64,000 nucleotides of DNA, taken from Terriglobia bacterium (GTDB taxonomy: Bacteria > Acidobacteriota > Terriglobia > Terriglobales > Acidobacteriaceae). Below the pieces are notes generated by a model, which made no database searches, had not been told where the DNA came from, and saw nothing but the letters and a program-made list of their open reading frames with translations. The stretch spans positions 1 through 64,000 of the forward strand of contig JAIQFZ010000030.1 of the NCBI GenBank assembly GCA_020073015.1, written 5' to 3'. Within the stretch, counting starts at the first letter, position 1, and the number at the start of each line of letters is the position of its first letter. A program made the translations under genes and the position numbers. Shown one piece after another: positions 9,341 through 17,940 of this stretch.

Positions 9341-11590
9341 TCATTGCACGGTTTCAGTAAAGGTAATTGTGTTTATTCCCGGCACGCTCGCGGTGATGTG
9401 TACGGTCCCGGTTGTGCCGGGTGTCGTGTAGATCGTGCTGGCTCGTCCGGTGCTGTCGGTGGTCACGGTCGTTGCGGAAAAGCTTCCACCCGATCCGCCG
9501 TCGCTGAAAGTCACAACCGCTCCGGTGACTCTATACCCGTTAGCATCCTGCACCTTGACTACGAGCGGCAGCGGCAGGGGAGTGGAAACCGGACCGGTCT
9601 GTTTATTCCCCGAAACAAGTACTTGCTTGGCGGCTGGTCCCGAAGTGGATGTCTCTTTAAAGGTAGCGGGCAAAAAACCTGGACTGGTGCAGCTAATGGT
9701 GATTGTGACTATCTTTTTCGGCAGGGTGTAGGTGGTGGAGGCCCGTCCGGTATTGTCCGTGACCATTGTCGGTTTGCTGAAGGTACCGCCGACGCCTCCG
9801 TCCTTGCAGGTGACGGTAATGTTCGGGATCGCATCGCCGGCATACGCATCGCTAGCGAATATTGTCAGGGGAACCGGCAACGTCGATTGGAGCACACCCA
9901 CCTGATTGTTCCCGCCCACCGGTGTAATAGTGGACAAGAGGCCGTACACGGTCAGTGCCGCGGTTCCGCCCATATAGACCTTGCCGTTGGCTACCGTGGG
10001 CGGGATGAAGTTGGCGACCCCATTCAGGGTGTCGCGTCCCTTTGCCGCCTGGTTGGAAGCGTACAGCTGATTGGCAAGATTCGTGGCGTCGAAGGCGTAC
10101 AAAATTGCCGCAGTGGCAGAGTGCTTGATAGCCCAAAGGATGCCGTGGCTGCTGCCGTTGGCGGAAATGGACGGGGTTCCGGGGCCGAACAAGTTGAACA
10201 CAGATGGAGTCTGGGAAACGGGCTGGGAGGAGAGTAAATCGTTGCTCAGGGTGAACTGCTTGATGAAATCTCCCTCGCCACTCAAGTACACACTGCCATT
10301 CCAGTAGGTGGGAACGCTGGTCAGTTCTCCGGTGGAAACCCCGGGGATGGACTGGACGATCTGGCTATCGCTGGCGGCGTTGAACCCACCCATAGTGTCG
10401 CGGTCCACGACGTAGACCGTACCTTCCTTCCCTCCGCCGATCACCTCGTGGGTGTGAGGCATGTCCTGGTCGGGGAGAAGCGCGATGCCTCCGCCACCGA
10501 GATCGAGGTCGTTGTCTGCGAGGAACTGCTGGTTGTAGGGAGTGAAGTAGTCGAGGACGGTAAAGGTGCTTCCGCTCAACTGCAGATGAAGGAGGCTGTC
10601 GCCGTAGTCGACACCTCCGCTCGAGGCATTAAAGGTTCCGTTGCCGCTCGCGAAGAAAATGGTGCCGTCGGTGTCGGCGGCGGGGCCCCCGCCCGCTTGC
10701 CAGATCGCTCCCTGCTTCCCGTTGGGCGTGGTAGAGAAGGCGGCGAGTTGCTGCAGGGTCGTCGCGTTATAGGCCAGCAACCAGCCGTGGTAGGCGAACG
10801 TGTCACAGCCGTTGCTGCCAAACGCTACGTAGACCGCGCCATTCGACAGCAACAACGCCGGCCGCTGCATCTGGAACGTGGGGTTAAAGATCAACATGCC
10901 CTTGGCGTTGGGAACGGCCGCGCTGATCACCGTCGGCGGCAGCTTGTCGAGGCCAGTTGCAACATCGAGGGCGTGCAACCGGAAGACGTGGGTGCCGTTC
11001 TCGAGAGTTTTTGCGACAACATACAGCGTGCCTGCGACCGCGTCGATGACGGGAGTGCTCGTAATGCCGACTTCGCTGAAATGCGTACCGGTACAACCGT
11101 GATCGGAAATCGGGACACTGGTGATGCCCGCAGCAGGATTGATGAAGCTGGTGTACCAGAGTGGGGCGGCATTGTCGTCCAAGCTACTGTCTGCGTCGAA
11201 GGCGTACACGCTATCGTGCTGCGTTGCAATGTAGACGACATTGTGGGTCGAACCGTCGGGGAACAGGACTTCTGACAAATAGAGCGGTTGACCGACGATG
11301 TAACCATCCGTAGCTTGCCGAAAAAGCTTACCAAAATGATTGACGTTCACGTTGGCCGGCTTAAGAAACACCTCATTTGTGTTCTGGCCAGTACGGGAAA
11401 TGTCGTTGTGCTCGGTCAACACCGCGACTTGGGTGGCCGCGGGGACCGCTGCCATCCATGCCACAAGCAGCCATAGAAAGCAGAGTGTGAAGGCGGATCG
11501 GGATAAAGCGGTGCGTGGTCCCTGCCGCGAGATGGGACGAGCCGATAGGTTTGCGTTTTCTGGTATGCACGTCATTAATCTGGATTCCAC
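9341..11590 (-). CDS. secreted beta-propeller protein with two Ig-like domains
   Basis: The 749-residue protein starts at a GTG preceded by GAGGG and has a long N-terminus, then a signal segment (FTLCFLWLLVAWMAAVPAAT). Residues of about 60-550 form a propeller-like region sharing many strings with its plus-strand paralogue at 2267-4486 (VYIATQHDSVYAFDADS, LYVVAKTLENGTHVFRLHA, EVIGGGKEGTVYVVDRD). The C-terminal ~200 residues are two bacterial Ig-like domains ending TFTETVQ. It is the intact reference for the decayed tail of the paralogue. The genes flank the phosphoesterase and propeller block in inverted orientation. The product is probably a surface adhesin or scaffold, with no catalytic motif seen. 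Confidence 0.8.
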   Translation of the reverse strand: MESRLMTCIPENANLSARPISRQGPRTALSRSAFTLCFLWLLVAWMAAVPAATQVAVLTEHNDISRTGQNTNEVFLKPANVNVNHFGKLFRQATDGYIVGQPLYLSEVLFPDGSTHNVVYIATQHDSVYAFDADSSLDDNAAPLWYTSFINPAAGITSVPISDHGCTGTHFSEVGITSTPVIDAVAGTLYVVAKTLENGTHVFRLHALDVATGLDKLPPTVISAAVPNAKGMLIFNPTFQMQRPALLLSNGAVYVAFGSNGCDTFAYHGWLLAYNATTLQQLAAFSTTPNGKQGAIWQAGGGPAADTDGTIFFASGNGTFNASSGGVDYGDSLLHLQLSGSTFTVLDYFTPYNQQFLADNDLDLGGGGIALLPDQDMPHTHEVIGGGKEGTVYVVDRDTMGGFNAASDSQIVQSIPGVSTGELTSVPTYWNGSVYLSGEGDFIKQFTLSNDLLSSQPVSQTPSVFNLFGPGTPSISANGSSHGILWAIKHSATAAILYAFDATNLANQLYASNQAAKGRDTLNGVANFIPPTVANGKVYMGGTAALTVYGLLSTITPVGGNNQVGVLQSTLPVPLTIFASDAYAGDAIPNITVTCKDGGVGGTFSKPTMVTDNTGRASTTYTLPKKIVTITISCTSPGFLPATFKETSTSGPAAKQVLVSGNKQTGPVSTPLPLPLVVKVQDANGYRVTGAVVTFSDGGSGGSFSATTVTTDSTGRASTIYTTPGTTGTVHITASVPGINTITFTETVQ

Positions 11591-11848
11591 AGGACCCTCT
11601 AAGCCCCTCGCCTAGTTCGTCTAGAAGTTGGTCTTCGCCTGATTCATCAATCAATGGAAACAGGCATCTGAGGCCACGAATCCGTGGCACGGCTTACGTT
11701 ATTAGGGAGAAGACGTACCCTTCTCGCAGCGGGGGAACGGCGGACTTTTGCTCGCAGCAGGATAGATTTTCCTATCGTTTAGGGGGTGTGTCAACATGCA
11801 AAGTTTTGCACGTGGCGGCCCTTGCCGGCCCCCTCGAAATCAAACAGA

Positions 11849-11854
11849 TATAAT
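11849..11854 (+). promoter_or_regulatory. TATAAT box abutting the ribA start
   Basis: A perfect TATAAT lies 6 nt before the GTG at 11861, so transcription from it would begin at or near the start codon. The -35 side is poor (no TTGACA-like hexamer at 16-18 nt). Either a leaderless transcript starts here or the match is fortuitous. Confidence 0.3.
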
Positions 11855-11860
11855 TTGGAG

Positions 11861-12475
11861 GTGAAGCAATCGAAGGTGCGTCAGGTCGCGTCGGCGGATT
11901 TCCCCACTCGCTGGGGGAACTTCCTGATTCACGGTTTCACGACCGGCGCCGGCAACGGGTCCAGCAAAACCGAAGAAGGGGTGGCGCTCGTCATGGGCAA
12001 CGTGCAGTCCGGATCGCCACTTGTCCGCATTCATTCCCAGTGCCTCACTGGCGACGTGTTCGGCTCCTTGCGCTGCGACTGCCGCCAACAACTGGAAATG
12101 GCGCTCTCCATGATTGCCGAACAGGGCACCGGAATCCTGATCTACGAGCAGCAGGAAGGCCGCGGCATCGGACTCATGGCGAAGCTGCAAGCCTACGCGC
12201 TCCAGGACAGCGGGCTCGACACGGTGGAAGCCAACGAGCGGCTCGGCTTCAAAGCCGACCACCGCGAATTCCAAATGCCGGCCGAGATTCTGAAAGCCCT
12301 CGGCATAAGGCAGGTGCGGCTGCTCTCGAACAATCCCGACAAAGTGGCGGCGCTCGAACGGGCTGGAATCAAAGTCACGGAGCGCGTGCCCTGTGAGGTG
12401 GCGCCCACTGCCCACACGGAAGACTACCTGAAGACCAAGCAGGAAAAGATGGGCCACTTGTTCACGAAGCGATAG
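11861..12475 (+). CDS. ribA: GTP cyclohydrolase II
   Basis: RibA converts GTP to 2,5-diamino-6-ribosylamino-4(3H)-pyrimidinone 5'-phosphate, the first step of riboflavin synthesis, in the cytosol. The 204-residue length fits stand-alone RibA (about 200). The zinc site is intact: Cys61, Cys72 and Cys74 in HSQCLTGDVFGSLRCDC. The RIHSQ, YEQQEGRGIGL and LLSNNPDK segments are typical. I chose GTG11861 because the frame upstream (to 11786) encodes unconserved residues, whereas conserved sequence begins at VRQVASADFPTRWG. A TTG at 11855 and a GTG at 11876 are alternatives. It is monocistronic, without the RibB fusion, and no FMN riboswitch is visible. Confidence 0.93.
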   Translation: MKQSKVRQVASADFPTRWGNFLIHGFTTGAGNGSSKTEEGVALVMGNVQSGSPLVRIHSQCLTGDVFGSLRCDCRQQLEMALSMIAEQGTGILIYEQQEGRGIGLMAKLQAYALQDSGLDTVEANERLGFKADHREFQMPAEILKALGIRQVRLLSNNPDKVAALERAGIKVTERVPCEVAPTAHTEDYLKTKQEKMGHLFTKR

Positions 12476-12516
12476 CCATCGACCTGCTGGAAGCGCCGCG
12501 CGTCCCGTCCCGCATT

Positions 12517-13371
12517 TCAATTTTTCAACAGCCGCTGAAGTTCTGTTTGATTCCTGGCCGGCAGCCGATCGAGGGTGGCCCGCGCCAGCGCCACATAAAC
12601 GTCGCGCACTGCCGGATACTTCTTCAGTACCACCAGATGCTTCGCCACCGTCGTTGCGTCCCCTCGAATGATCGGCCCGCTGAAAGAATGCTCCGGGCCC
12701 AGCCGTGAATAGTTCTCCAAAGTCTGGCGGATGATTGGCATGCTCATCCGCCTTGCATCCGTCCGCGTGAGCCCTGCCGTAAGAGCGGCCTCTTCCATCG
12801 TCACCAGAAATGCCAGCCAGAGTGGCGAAGTGAATGTCGCCCACGCGTGGTAAGCCGCTTTGCGTGCCGCCGGTAACGCGAAGCTCTTGCCGCCCAGGTC
12901 GCGAACCACGCGCCGCGCCAGTCGCGTTGCCACGGCATCGCCCTCCAGCGCAAACGGCACACCGGCTAGCGAAGGATGAGACCCTGGGACGAACGTCATC
13001 AGCGGATGAACGGAAGCAACCGCTGTGCCGCCCTTCCGCAGAGACTCAAGTTCGCGGCTGAGCAGCGCTCCGCTGGAGTGAAAGGCAAAGCGGACTTTAC
13101 CTTTGGCGCGGGTGGCCAGGGACGAAGCGGCTTCGCGAATCGCGCGATCCGGGACGCACAACCACAGCAACTCGGCATCAAGTGTCGCCGTTCGCATGGT
13201 AACCGCCCGTGCGCCCGCCTTCGACGCGAGCGTGCGGGCCGGCCGGAGCGGGCGGGGCGAATTCCTGGAGATAATCTCGGTCACGAAGTAGCCACACTTG
13301 TGCAGCGCCACGGCCAGAAATGTCGCCAGGCTCCCCGCTCCAACAATGGCCACTCGAGGCTTTCTCGTCAC
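12517..13371 (-). CDS. Rossmann-fold DUF2520 protein (putative NAD(P)-dependent oxidoreductase)
   Basis: The 284-residue protein has an N-terminal dinucleotide-binding fold with VAIVGAGSLATFLA (GxGxxA at residues 11-16). A DUF2520-type C-terminal helical domain (ASVHPLMTF around mid-protein, then YHAWATFTSPLWLAFL) follows. The family resembles 6-phosphogluconate or pyrroline-5-carboxylate dehydrogenases, but its substrate is unknown. In many genomes it neighbours pantothenate genes; here it stands between ribA (convergent) and a divergent Nudix gene, with no pan genes. Cytoplasmic. Confidence 0.8.
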   Translation of the reverse strand: MTRKPRVAIVGAGSLATFLAVALHKCGYFVTEIISRNSPRPLRPARTLASKAGARAVTMRTATLDAELLWLCVPDRAIREAASSLATRAKGKVRFAFHSSGALLSRELESLRKGGTAVASVHPLMTFVPGSHPSLAGVPFALEGDAVATRLARRVVRDLGGKSFALPAARKAAYHAWATFTSPLWLAFLVTMEEAALTAGLTRTDARRMSMPIIRQTLENYSRLGPEHSFSGPIIRGDATTVAKHLVVLKKYPAVRDVYVALARATLDRLPARNQTELQRLLKN

Positions 13372-13453
13372 GCGCGCAGCATATCATTCCAGCTACATCG
13401 GATGCGCGGTCATGTCGGGCGAGAAATCAGTAGCGCACGATATATAGTTGATC

Positions 13454-14026
13454 ATGCCTAAGTTCCGCCGTTCGAAATGCAATCAAGCCCGTGTCCTCTC
13501 CTCCCGCGTCGCATACCAAGGCCCGGTGTTCCACGTGACCACTGATCACGTCGAAGAGCCCGGCGGGATTCGCGCGCGCCGCGACGTCATCCGGCAGTCA
13601 GGGTCGATCGTCGTGCTGGCGGTCGATGATCGCCGCGCCGAGCCCCGCATCCTGCTCGAGCGCCAGTACCGCCACGCCGCGCAGTCTCTCATGTGGGAAT
13701 TGCCTGCCGGTCGTATCGACGAGGGCGAGTCCGAGCTAGCCGCCGCCAAACGCGAACTGCTGGAAGAAACTGGCTACACTGCCCGCCATTGGAAGAAGAT
13801 CCTGCATTTCTACGTGAGTCCTGGCTTTCTGGACGAAACCATGAGCATCTACCTCGCCCGCGGTCTCCAGGCGGGTGAAGCGCAACCCGAAGAAGACGAG
13901 AAGATCGCGACCCGTTTCTTTCCCTTGTCGGCGGCCAAACGCATGGCGCTCAACGGACGCATCCGCGATGCCAAGACCATCTCCGGCGTCCTGTGGCTCG
14001 CCCAAACGCCGCGCCGGGCGCGCTAA
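13454..14026 (+). CDS. Nudix hydrolase, ADP-ribose pyrophosphatase-like
   Basis: The 190-residue protein contains an exact Nudix box at residues 86-108: G86, E92, R100-E101, E104-E105 and G107 fit GX5EX7REUXEEXGU. The upstream strand RQSGSIVVLAV and the PAGRIDEGE lead-in place it in the ADP-sugar pyrophosphatase branch, which splits ADP-ribose or ADP-sugars to AMP plus sugar phosphate. ATG13454 is preferred to an in-frame TTG two codons earlier. It is divergent from the DUF2520 gene and lies upstream of the cold-shock gene, which has its own promoter. Confidence 0.88.
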   Translation: MPKFRRSKCNQARVLSSRVAYQGPVFHVTTDHVEEPGGIRARRDVIRQSGSIVVLAVDDRRAEPRILLERQYRHAAQSLMWELPAGRIDEGESELAAAKRELLEETGYTARHWKKILHFYVSPGFLDETMSIYLARGLQAGEAQPEEDEKIATRFFPLSAAKRMALNGRIRDAKTISGVLWLAQTPRRAR

Positions 14027-14085
14027 CTCACAGCCCGCCCGCTCTGCCAGGGGCCCGTTGTTACGTGGACCTGTGACGCGTATCC

Positions 14086-14114
14086 TTGACACCCCCCCTG
14101 CTCAGCCGCACAAT
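14086..14114 (+). promoter_or_regulatory. sigma-70-type promoter for the cold-shock gene
   Basis: A perfect -35 TTGACA (14086-14091) is followed after 17 nt by CACAAT (14109-14114), which keeps the critical second A and final T of a -10 box. Transcription would start near 14121, giving a leader of about 67 nt before the GTG at 14188. A structured leader is common for cold-shock genes, but no specific fold is claimed. Confidence 0.6.
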
Positions 14115-14187
14115 GCGTACAGTTTTGCGGCCCCCCTGTGGATTCCTCCGCCATTGCAGGGGATCCGCAGAATGGAGGGGGGAGCAC

Positions 14188-14397
14188 GTGGAACGTTTGA
14201 AAGGCACGGTCAAGTGGTTCAACAACGCGAAGGGATACGGGTTCCTTGGTCGAGACGATGGACCCGATGTGTTCGTGCACTATAGCGCGATCACCACTGA
14301 GGGTTACAAGAGCTTGCAAGAAGGCGACAAGGTTGAGTTCGAGATTGTCCAGGGTCAAAAAGGGCCGCAAGCAGCCAATGTGACCAAGTCCTCCTAA
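14188..14397 (+). CDS. cold-shock domain protein (CspA family)
   Basis: The 69-residue single-stranded nucleic-acid-binding protein is of standard CspA size. RNP1 is KGYGFL (residues 15-20) and RNP2 is VFVHY (28-32); the protein opens [10 protein letters not shown] and has the usual [15 protein letters not shown] end. Such proteins act as RNA chaperones in the cytosol. The GTG start is set by GGAGG at 14174-14178. It has its own promoter (14086) and terminator (14390), so it is a monocistronic unit. Confidence 0.93.
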   Translation: MERLKGTVKWFNNAKGYGFLGRDDGPDVFVHYSAITTEGYKSLQEGDKVEFEIVQGQKGPQAANVTKSS

Positions 14398-14416
14398 CCT
14401 GGAGGGCTTTCTTTTT
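14390..14416 (+). terminator. intrinsic terminator of the cold-shock gene
   Basis: CCTCC (14390-14394) pairs with GGAGG (14401-14405) across the loop TAACCT, then GCTTTCTTTTT follows. The stem begins inside the last codons and the loop contains the TAA stop, an economical overlap. The stem is short (5 bp, all but one G-C). Confidence 0.6.
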
Positions 14417-14509
14417 AGGCCAGATTTCTCTCGTCGATACGTTCAGCCACCCGTGTGCGTGGCGCCTTCCCTCCCTGCCTTCTTCCGCGGCGCTACAATC
14501 ATTCCTGCC

Positions 14510-16252
14510 ATGGACAACAAAGCCATCGCCGGAATTCTCTACGAAACTGCCGACCTGCTCGAAATCGACGGCCAGGATTCCTTTCGCGTGCGCTCCTATC
14601 GCAACGCCGCGCAGGCCATTGAAGCGCTGCCGCAACAGGTCGCGAACCTGATTGAGGAGCCCAAGAAGCTTCTCGAAGTGCCCGGCATCGGCAAAGGGAT
14701 GCTCGCCAATCTGCAGCATCTGTTCCAAGAAGGGACCGTCGAAGTCCACGCGGAGCTGCTGAAGAAATATCGCCCGTCCATGCTCGAACTGCTCAAGATC
14801 CAGGGGCTCGGGCCAAAGACCATCGCCCTGATCTGGAGCGCCTACCAGGTCAGCGATCTCGATGGCGTCGAGAAGCTGGCGCGCGAAGGAAGAATTCGCA
14901 CCCTGCCCCGCATGGGCGAAAAACACGAGCAGAAGCTGCTCAAGGCGATCGAAGACTACCGCCGCATCGGCGGCCGCTTCCTGCTCGATACCGCCGAAGA
15001 ACTCGCCGGAAAACTCGTCGAGCATCTGCTCGCCGCGCCCGGCGTTGAAAAAGTCACTCCCGCCGGCTCGCTGCGACGCGGACGCGAAACGGTCGGCGAC
15101 CTCGACATTCTGGTCACCGGCAAGGCCTGCGCACAGGCTGAAGCGCGCCAGAAGATCGTTGAGCATCTGCTCCGCTTTCCTGGCCTGATGGAAGTGATTG
15201 CGCAAGGCGAAAACAAAATCAGCTTCCGCCAGCGCAACGGCATGCAGGTCGACGTGCGCCTGCTCCCGCCGGAATCATTCGGAGCCGCCATGCAATACTT
15301 CACCGGCTCCAAAGCCCACAACGTCGCGCTTCGCCAGCGCGCTCTGAAGATGGGCTACACGCTCAGCGAGTACAGCCTGGCCAACCTCGAGACCGAGAAG
15401 CCCGTTGCCGGCAAGAGTGAAGAAGAAATCTATGCCAAGCTCAAGCTCGACTTCATTCCTCCCGAGTTGCGCGAAAACCTGGGTGAGATCGAAGCCGCCG
15501 CCAACCATGAATTGCCGGAGTTACTGGAACTCTCCGACATCCGCGGCGACGTGCACATGCACACCGTCGAAACCGATGGCCGCAATACCATCGAAGAAAT
15601 GGCCGAAGCCGCGCGCCACCGCGGCTATCAGTACATGGCCATTACCGATCACTCCAAAAATCTCGCCTTCGCCAACGGCTTGACCGACGAGCGTGCCCTG
15701 GCTCACATCGAAAGAATTCGCGCGGTCGAAAAGAAGATGAAGGGCATGCGCATCTTCGCCGGCATCGAAGTCGATATCCTCACTGACGGCGCGCTCGATC
15801 TCTCCGACTCCGTGCTCGAACAAATGGATATCGTCATCGCCAGCGTCCACTCGCAATTTAATCAGGACCGGGACACGATGACCGAGCGTCTGTTGAAGGC
15901 CATTGCCAATCCCAATACGTCCGTCATCGGTCATCCCACCGGACGCCTGCTGCTGCGCCGCGACGCCTATCCGTTCGATCTCGACAAAGTGCTGAAGGCC
16001 GCGGCCAAACACAAAGTCGCCATGGAACTCAACGCCTATCCCGACCGCCTGGACTTGTGCGACGTTCACCTGCGCACAGCCAAGCAGAATGGCGTGAAGA
16101 TCGTCATCAACACCGACTCCCACCACACGTCCCACATGGAAAAACTGCATTACGGCGTGACCCAGGCCCGCCGCGCATGGTTAACCAAAAACGACGTGCT
16201 CAATACCCTGCCCCCGCACAAGTTTGCCAAAGCCATGAAGCACGACTGGTAG
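14510..16252 (+). CDS. polX: DNA polymerase X family protein with C-terminal PHP domain
   Basis: The 580-residue length is typical of bacterial PolX. N-terminal helix-hairpin-helix repeats (LLEVPGIGKGM, IQGLGPKTIALIW, TLPRMGEKHEQK) bind DNA. The polymerase active site appears as GSLRRGRETVGDLDIL (about residues 186-201, with the two metal-binding Asp). The PHP domain begins at DVHMHT (about 347) and continues with AITDHSK, GIEVDI, ASVHSQ, GHPTGR and NTDSHH, which bind metals for 3'-5' exonuclease or AP-endonuclease activity. The role is gap filling in base-excision repair. ATG14510 is chosen because homology starts at MDNKAIAGILYETADL; the frame extends upstream to 14453 without conserved residues. 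Confidence 0.93.
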   Translation: MDNKAIAGILYETADLLEIDGQDSFRVRSYRNAAQAIEALPQQVANLIEEPKKLLEVPGIGKGMLANLQHLFQEGTVEVHAELLKKYRPSMLELLKIQGLGPKTIALIWSAYQVSDLDGVEKLAREGRIRTLPRMGEKHEQKLLKAIEDYRRIGGRFLLDTAEELAGKLVEHLLAAPGVEKVTPAGSLRRGRETVGDLDILVTGKACAQAEARQKIVEHLLRFPGLMEVIAQGENKISFRQRNGMQVDVRLLPPESFGAAMQYFTGSKAHNVALRQRALKMGYTLSEYSLANLETEKPVAGKSEEEIYAKLKLDFIPPELRENLGEIEAAANHELPELLELSDIRGDVHMHTVETDGRNTIEEMAEAARHRGYQYMAITDHSKNLAFANGLTDERALAHIERIRAVEKKMKGMRIFAGIEVDILTDGALDLSDSVLEQMDIVIASVHSQFNQDRDTMTERLLKAIANPNTSVIGHPTGRLLLRRDAYPFDLDKVLKAAAKHKVAMELNAYPDRLDLCDVHLRTAKQNGVKIVINTDSHHTSHMEKLHYGVTQARRAWLTKNDVLNTLPPHKFAKAMKHDW

Positions 16253-16258
16253 CACGAT

Positions 16259-16332
16259 CCGGAAACGGCAAAAGTGGGAAAAAGTTTGCCCACAAGGTGG
16301 CCGCTTTCCCACTTCCTGGCAACCGTTTTCCG
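16259..16332. repeat. long imperfect inverted repeat / stem-loop after polX
   Basis: AAGTGGGAAA (16272-16281) is the exact complement of TTTCCCACTT (16305-16314). Outside it, CGGAAACGG (16260-16268) pairs with CCGTTTTCCG (16323-16332) with one bulge. Inside the loop, CCAC (16290-16293) pairs with GTGG (16297-16300). This three-tier hairpin begins 7 nt after the polX stop. It could terminate transcription (although there is no U-tract), protect an mRNA end, or be a dispersed palindromic element. Confidence 0.6.
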
Positions 16333-16393
16333 TACCCTTCGACTCCTAGCCGACTTGAAATCAGTGATATACAGGCATCTAGGGATGGCAACT

Positions 16394-16410
16394 TTGGTCC
16401 CGAAGTTGCT
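16394..16410 (+). promoter_or_regulatory. sigma-54-like promoter upstream of the polysaccharide/sulfotransferase operon
   Basis: TTGGTCCCGAAGTTGCT has GG (16396-16397) and GC (16408-16409) exactly 10 nt apart, with a perfect TTGCT -12 element and TTGG at -24; the CA of the consensus TGGCAC is replaced by TC. It lies about 160 nt before the UGM-like gene. The same bases also form a 7-bp hairpin (GCAACTT/AAGTTGC at 16388-16394 and 16403-16409), a competing explanation. Confidence 0.45.
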
Positions 16411-16568
16411 CCTTAAGACACGACTGAGTTCCCGTAACTGTTACTGAAGCGATTCGCTCAAACCTGTGCCCCATGTAGAGTTGTGTCAATATTATTGGAA
16501 GCGGCACCACGAGTTGTAATTCCCCTGCAACAAGAGTCATTTAGGCTGGCTTGGCAGCCGGAAAACGC

Positions 16569-17930
16569 ATGGCAAACAAGAGAATCGTAATCATTGGCGG
16601 CGGGCCGACCGGCCTGGGTGCGGCATATCGCCTGCACGAACTCGGCTATGACAACTGGGTGCTGTACGAAAAGTCGGACGACGTTGGCGGACATTCCACC
16701 TCCCATAAGGATCCTCAGGGCTTCGTCTGGGATGAAGGCGGCCACGTCATTTTTTCGCATTATCCCTACTTCGACAAACTGATTGACGACATGCTCGGCA
16801 AGGAAATCCACGAGCGCGTGCGCGAGAGCTGGGTGTATCTCAAGGACGTCTGCGTCCCCTACCCGTTTCAGAACAACCTACGTTATCTGCCCAAGGCACT
16901 ACAGATCAGTTGCCTGCTGGGCGCAGCCAAGGCGGCCGCCAGCCGAAACGGCGATGCCACCAATTTCCGCGATTGGACTTTGAGTACGTTTGGCGAAGGC
17001 ATCGCCGAAGCTTTCATGTTCCCGTACAACTCCAAGGTCTGGACCACCCCGCTGGACCGCATGTCGAAAGGCTGGATCGCCGAGCGTGTATCGGTCGTCG
17101 ACTTCAAGCGCCTGCTCGAAAATGTTCTCTACGAAAAAGACGACGTGGCCTGGGGTCCAAACAATAAGTTTCGCTTCCCGCTTCACGGAGGAACGGGCGA
17201 AATCTATCGCCGCATGGCGCGCCGGTTCCCCGACAAAGTCCGCACCGGAAAAAAGCTGGCCGAAGTCGATACCTCGCAGCGCAAAGTCTCATTTGCCGAC
17301 GGCAGCGGCGACTACTACGACGTGCTGATCTCGACGGCACCGCTCGACTTGCTCGCCACTATGCTGAAACCCGCCGACACCAGGTTGCGCGAGGCCGCCA
17401 CCCTGCTCGAGCACAACGATCTGCTCGTTCTCGGGTTCGGATTGAAAAAGAAGATCGATACCGGCAAGTGCTGGGTGTATTTTGCGGACCCGGAAATGCC
17501 CTGTTATCGGGCCACGTTCTTCTCGCACTACTCGCCGTTCAACGTCCCCAACGGCGACACCGAGCAATACAGCTCGCTAATGTGCGAAATGTCGGTTCCG
17601 CTCGGCCAAACCGTGGATGTGGAGCGTGTTTTGGAGCAAACTCTCTGCGGGCTCATCCGCAACAAGATCCTTGATGAGTCCGACCGCGCCCGCATCATCT
17701 CGCGCTACCAGCGCAGGGTGGCGTATTCGTATCCCATCCCAACGCTCGACCGCGACCGCGCCCTCGCCGTTCTTCAGCCCGCGCTGGCGCAACACGACAT
17801 CTACTCCCGCGGACGCTTCGGCGCCTGGCGCTACGAAATCGGAAACATGGATCACTCGGTGCTGATGGGCGTGGAAGCTGCGAATCACATCGTGAAGGGA
17901 GACCAGGAACTGGTGTTCTACAGTTCCTAG
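16569..17930 (+). CDS. FAD-dependent oxidoreductase, UDP-galactopyranose mutase / HemY-like
   Basis: The 453-residue protein has an N-terminal FAD-binding Rossmann motif (IVIIGGGPTGLGAAY, residues 6-20), then LYEKSDDVGGHS and WDEGGHVIFSHYPYF. The order and the VPYPFQNNLRYLP segment resemble UDP-galactopyranose mutase-like and protoporphyrinogen-oxidase-like proteins found in polysaccharide clusters. In such loci the enzyme could interconvert a nucleotide-sugar or act as a redox modifier; which it is cannot be decided here. It is the first gene after a sigma-54-like site and is followed 10 nt later by a glycosyltransferase. ATG16569 is preferred over a TTG at 16551; neither has a strong binding site. 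Confidence 0.78.
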   Translation: MANKRIVIIGGGPTGLGAAYRLHELGYDNWVLYEKSDDVGGHSTSHKDPQGFVWDEGGHVIFSHYPYFDKLIDDMLGKEIHERVRESWVYLKDVCVPYPFQNNLRYLPKALQISCLLGAAKAAASRNGDATNFRDWTLSTFGEGIAEAFMFPYNSKVWTTPLDRMSKGWIAERVSVVDFKRLLENVLYEKDDVAWGPNNKFRFPLHGGTGEIYRRMARRFPDKVRTGKKLAEVDTSQRKVSFADGSGDYYDVLISTAPLDLLATMLKPADTRLREAATLLEHNDLLVLGFGLKKKIDTGKCWVYFADPEMPCYRATFFSHYSPFNVPNGDTEQYSSLMCEMSVPLGQTVDVERVLEQTLCGLIRNKILDESDRARIISRYQRRVAYSYPIPTLDRDRALAVLQPALAQHDIYSRGRFGAWRYEIGNMDHSVLMGVEAANHIVKGDQELVFYSS

Positions 17931-17940
17931 TGAGCAAGCT

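Noticed and set aside
11600-11860. Possible FMN riboswitch upstream of ribA
   Set aside because: None of the conserved RFN core segments is visible.
11840-12844. 334-codon minus-strand frame across ribA and into the DUF2520 gene
   Set aside because: It spans two genes supported by motifs and has no ribosome binding site or homology.
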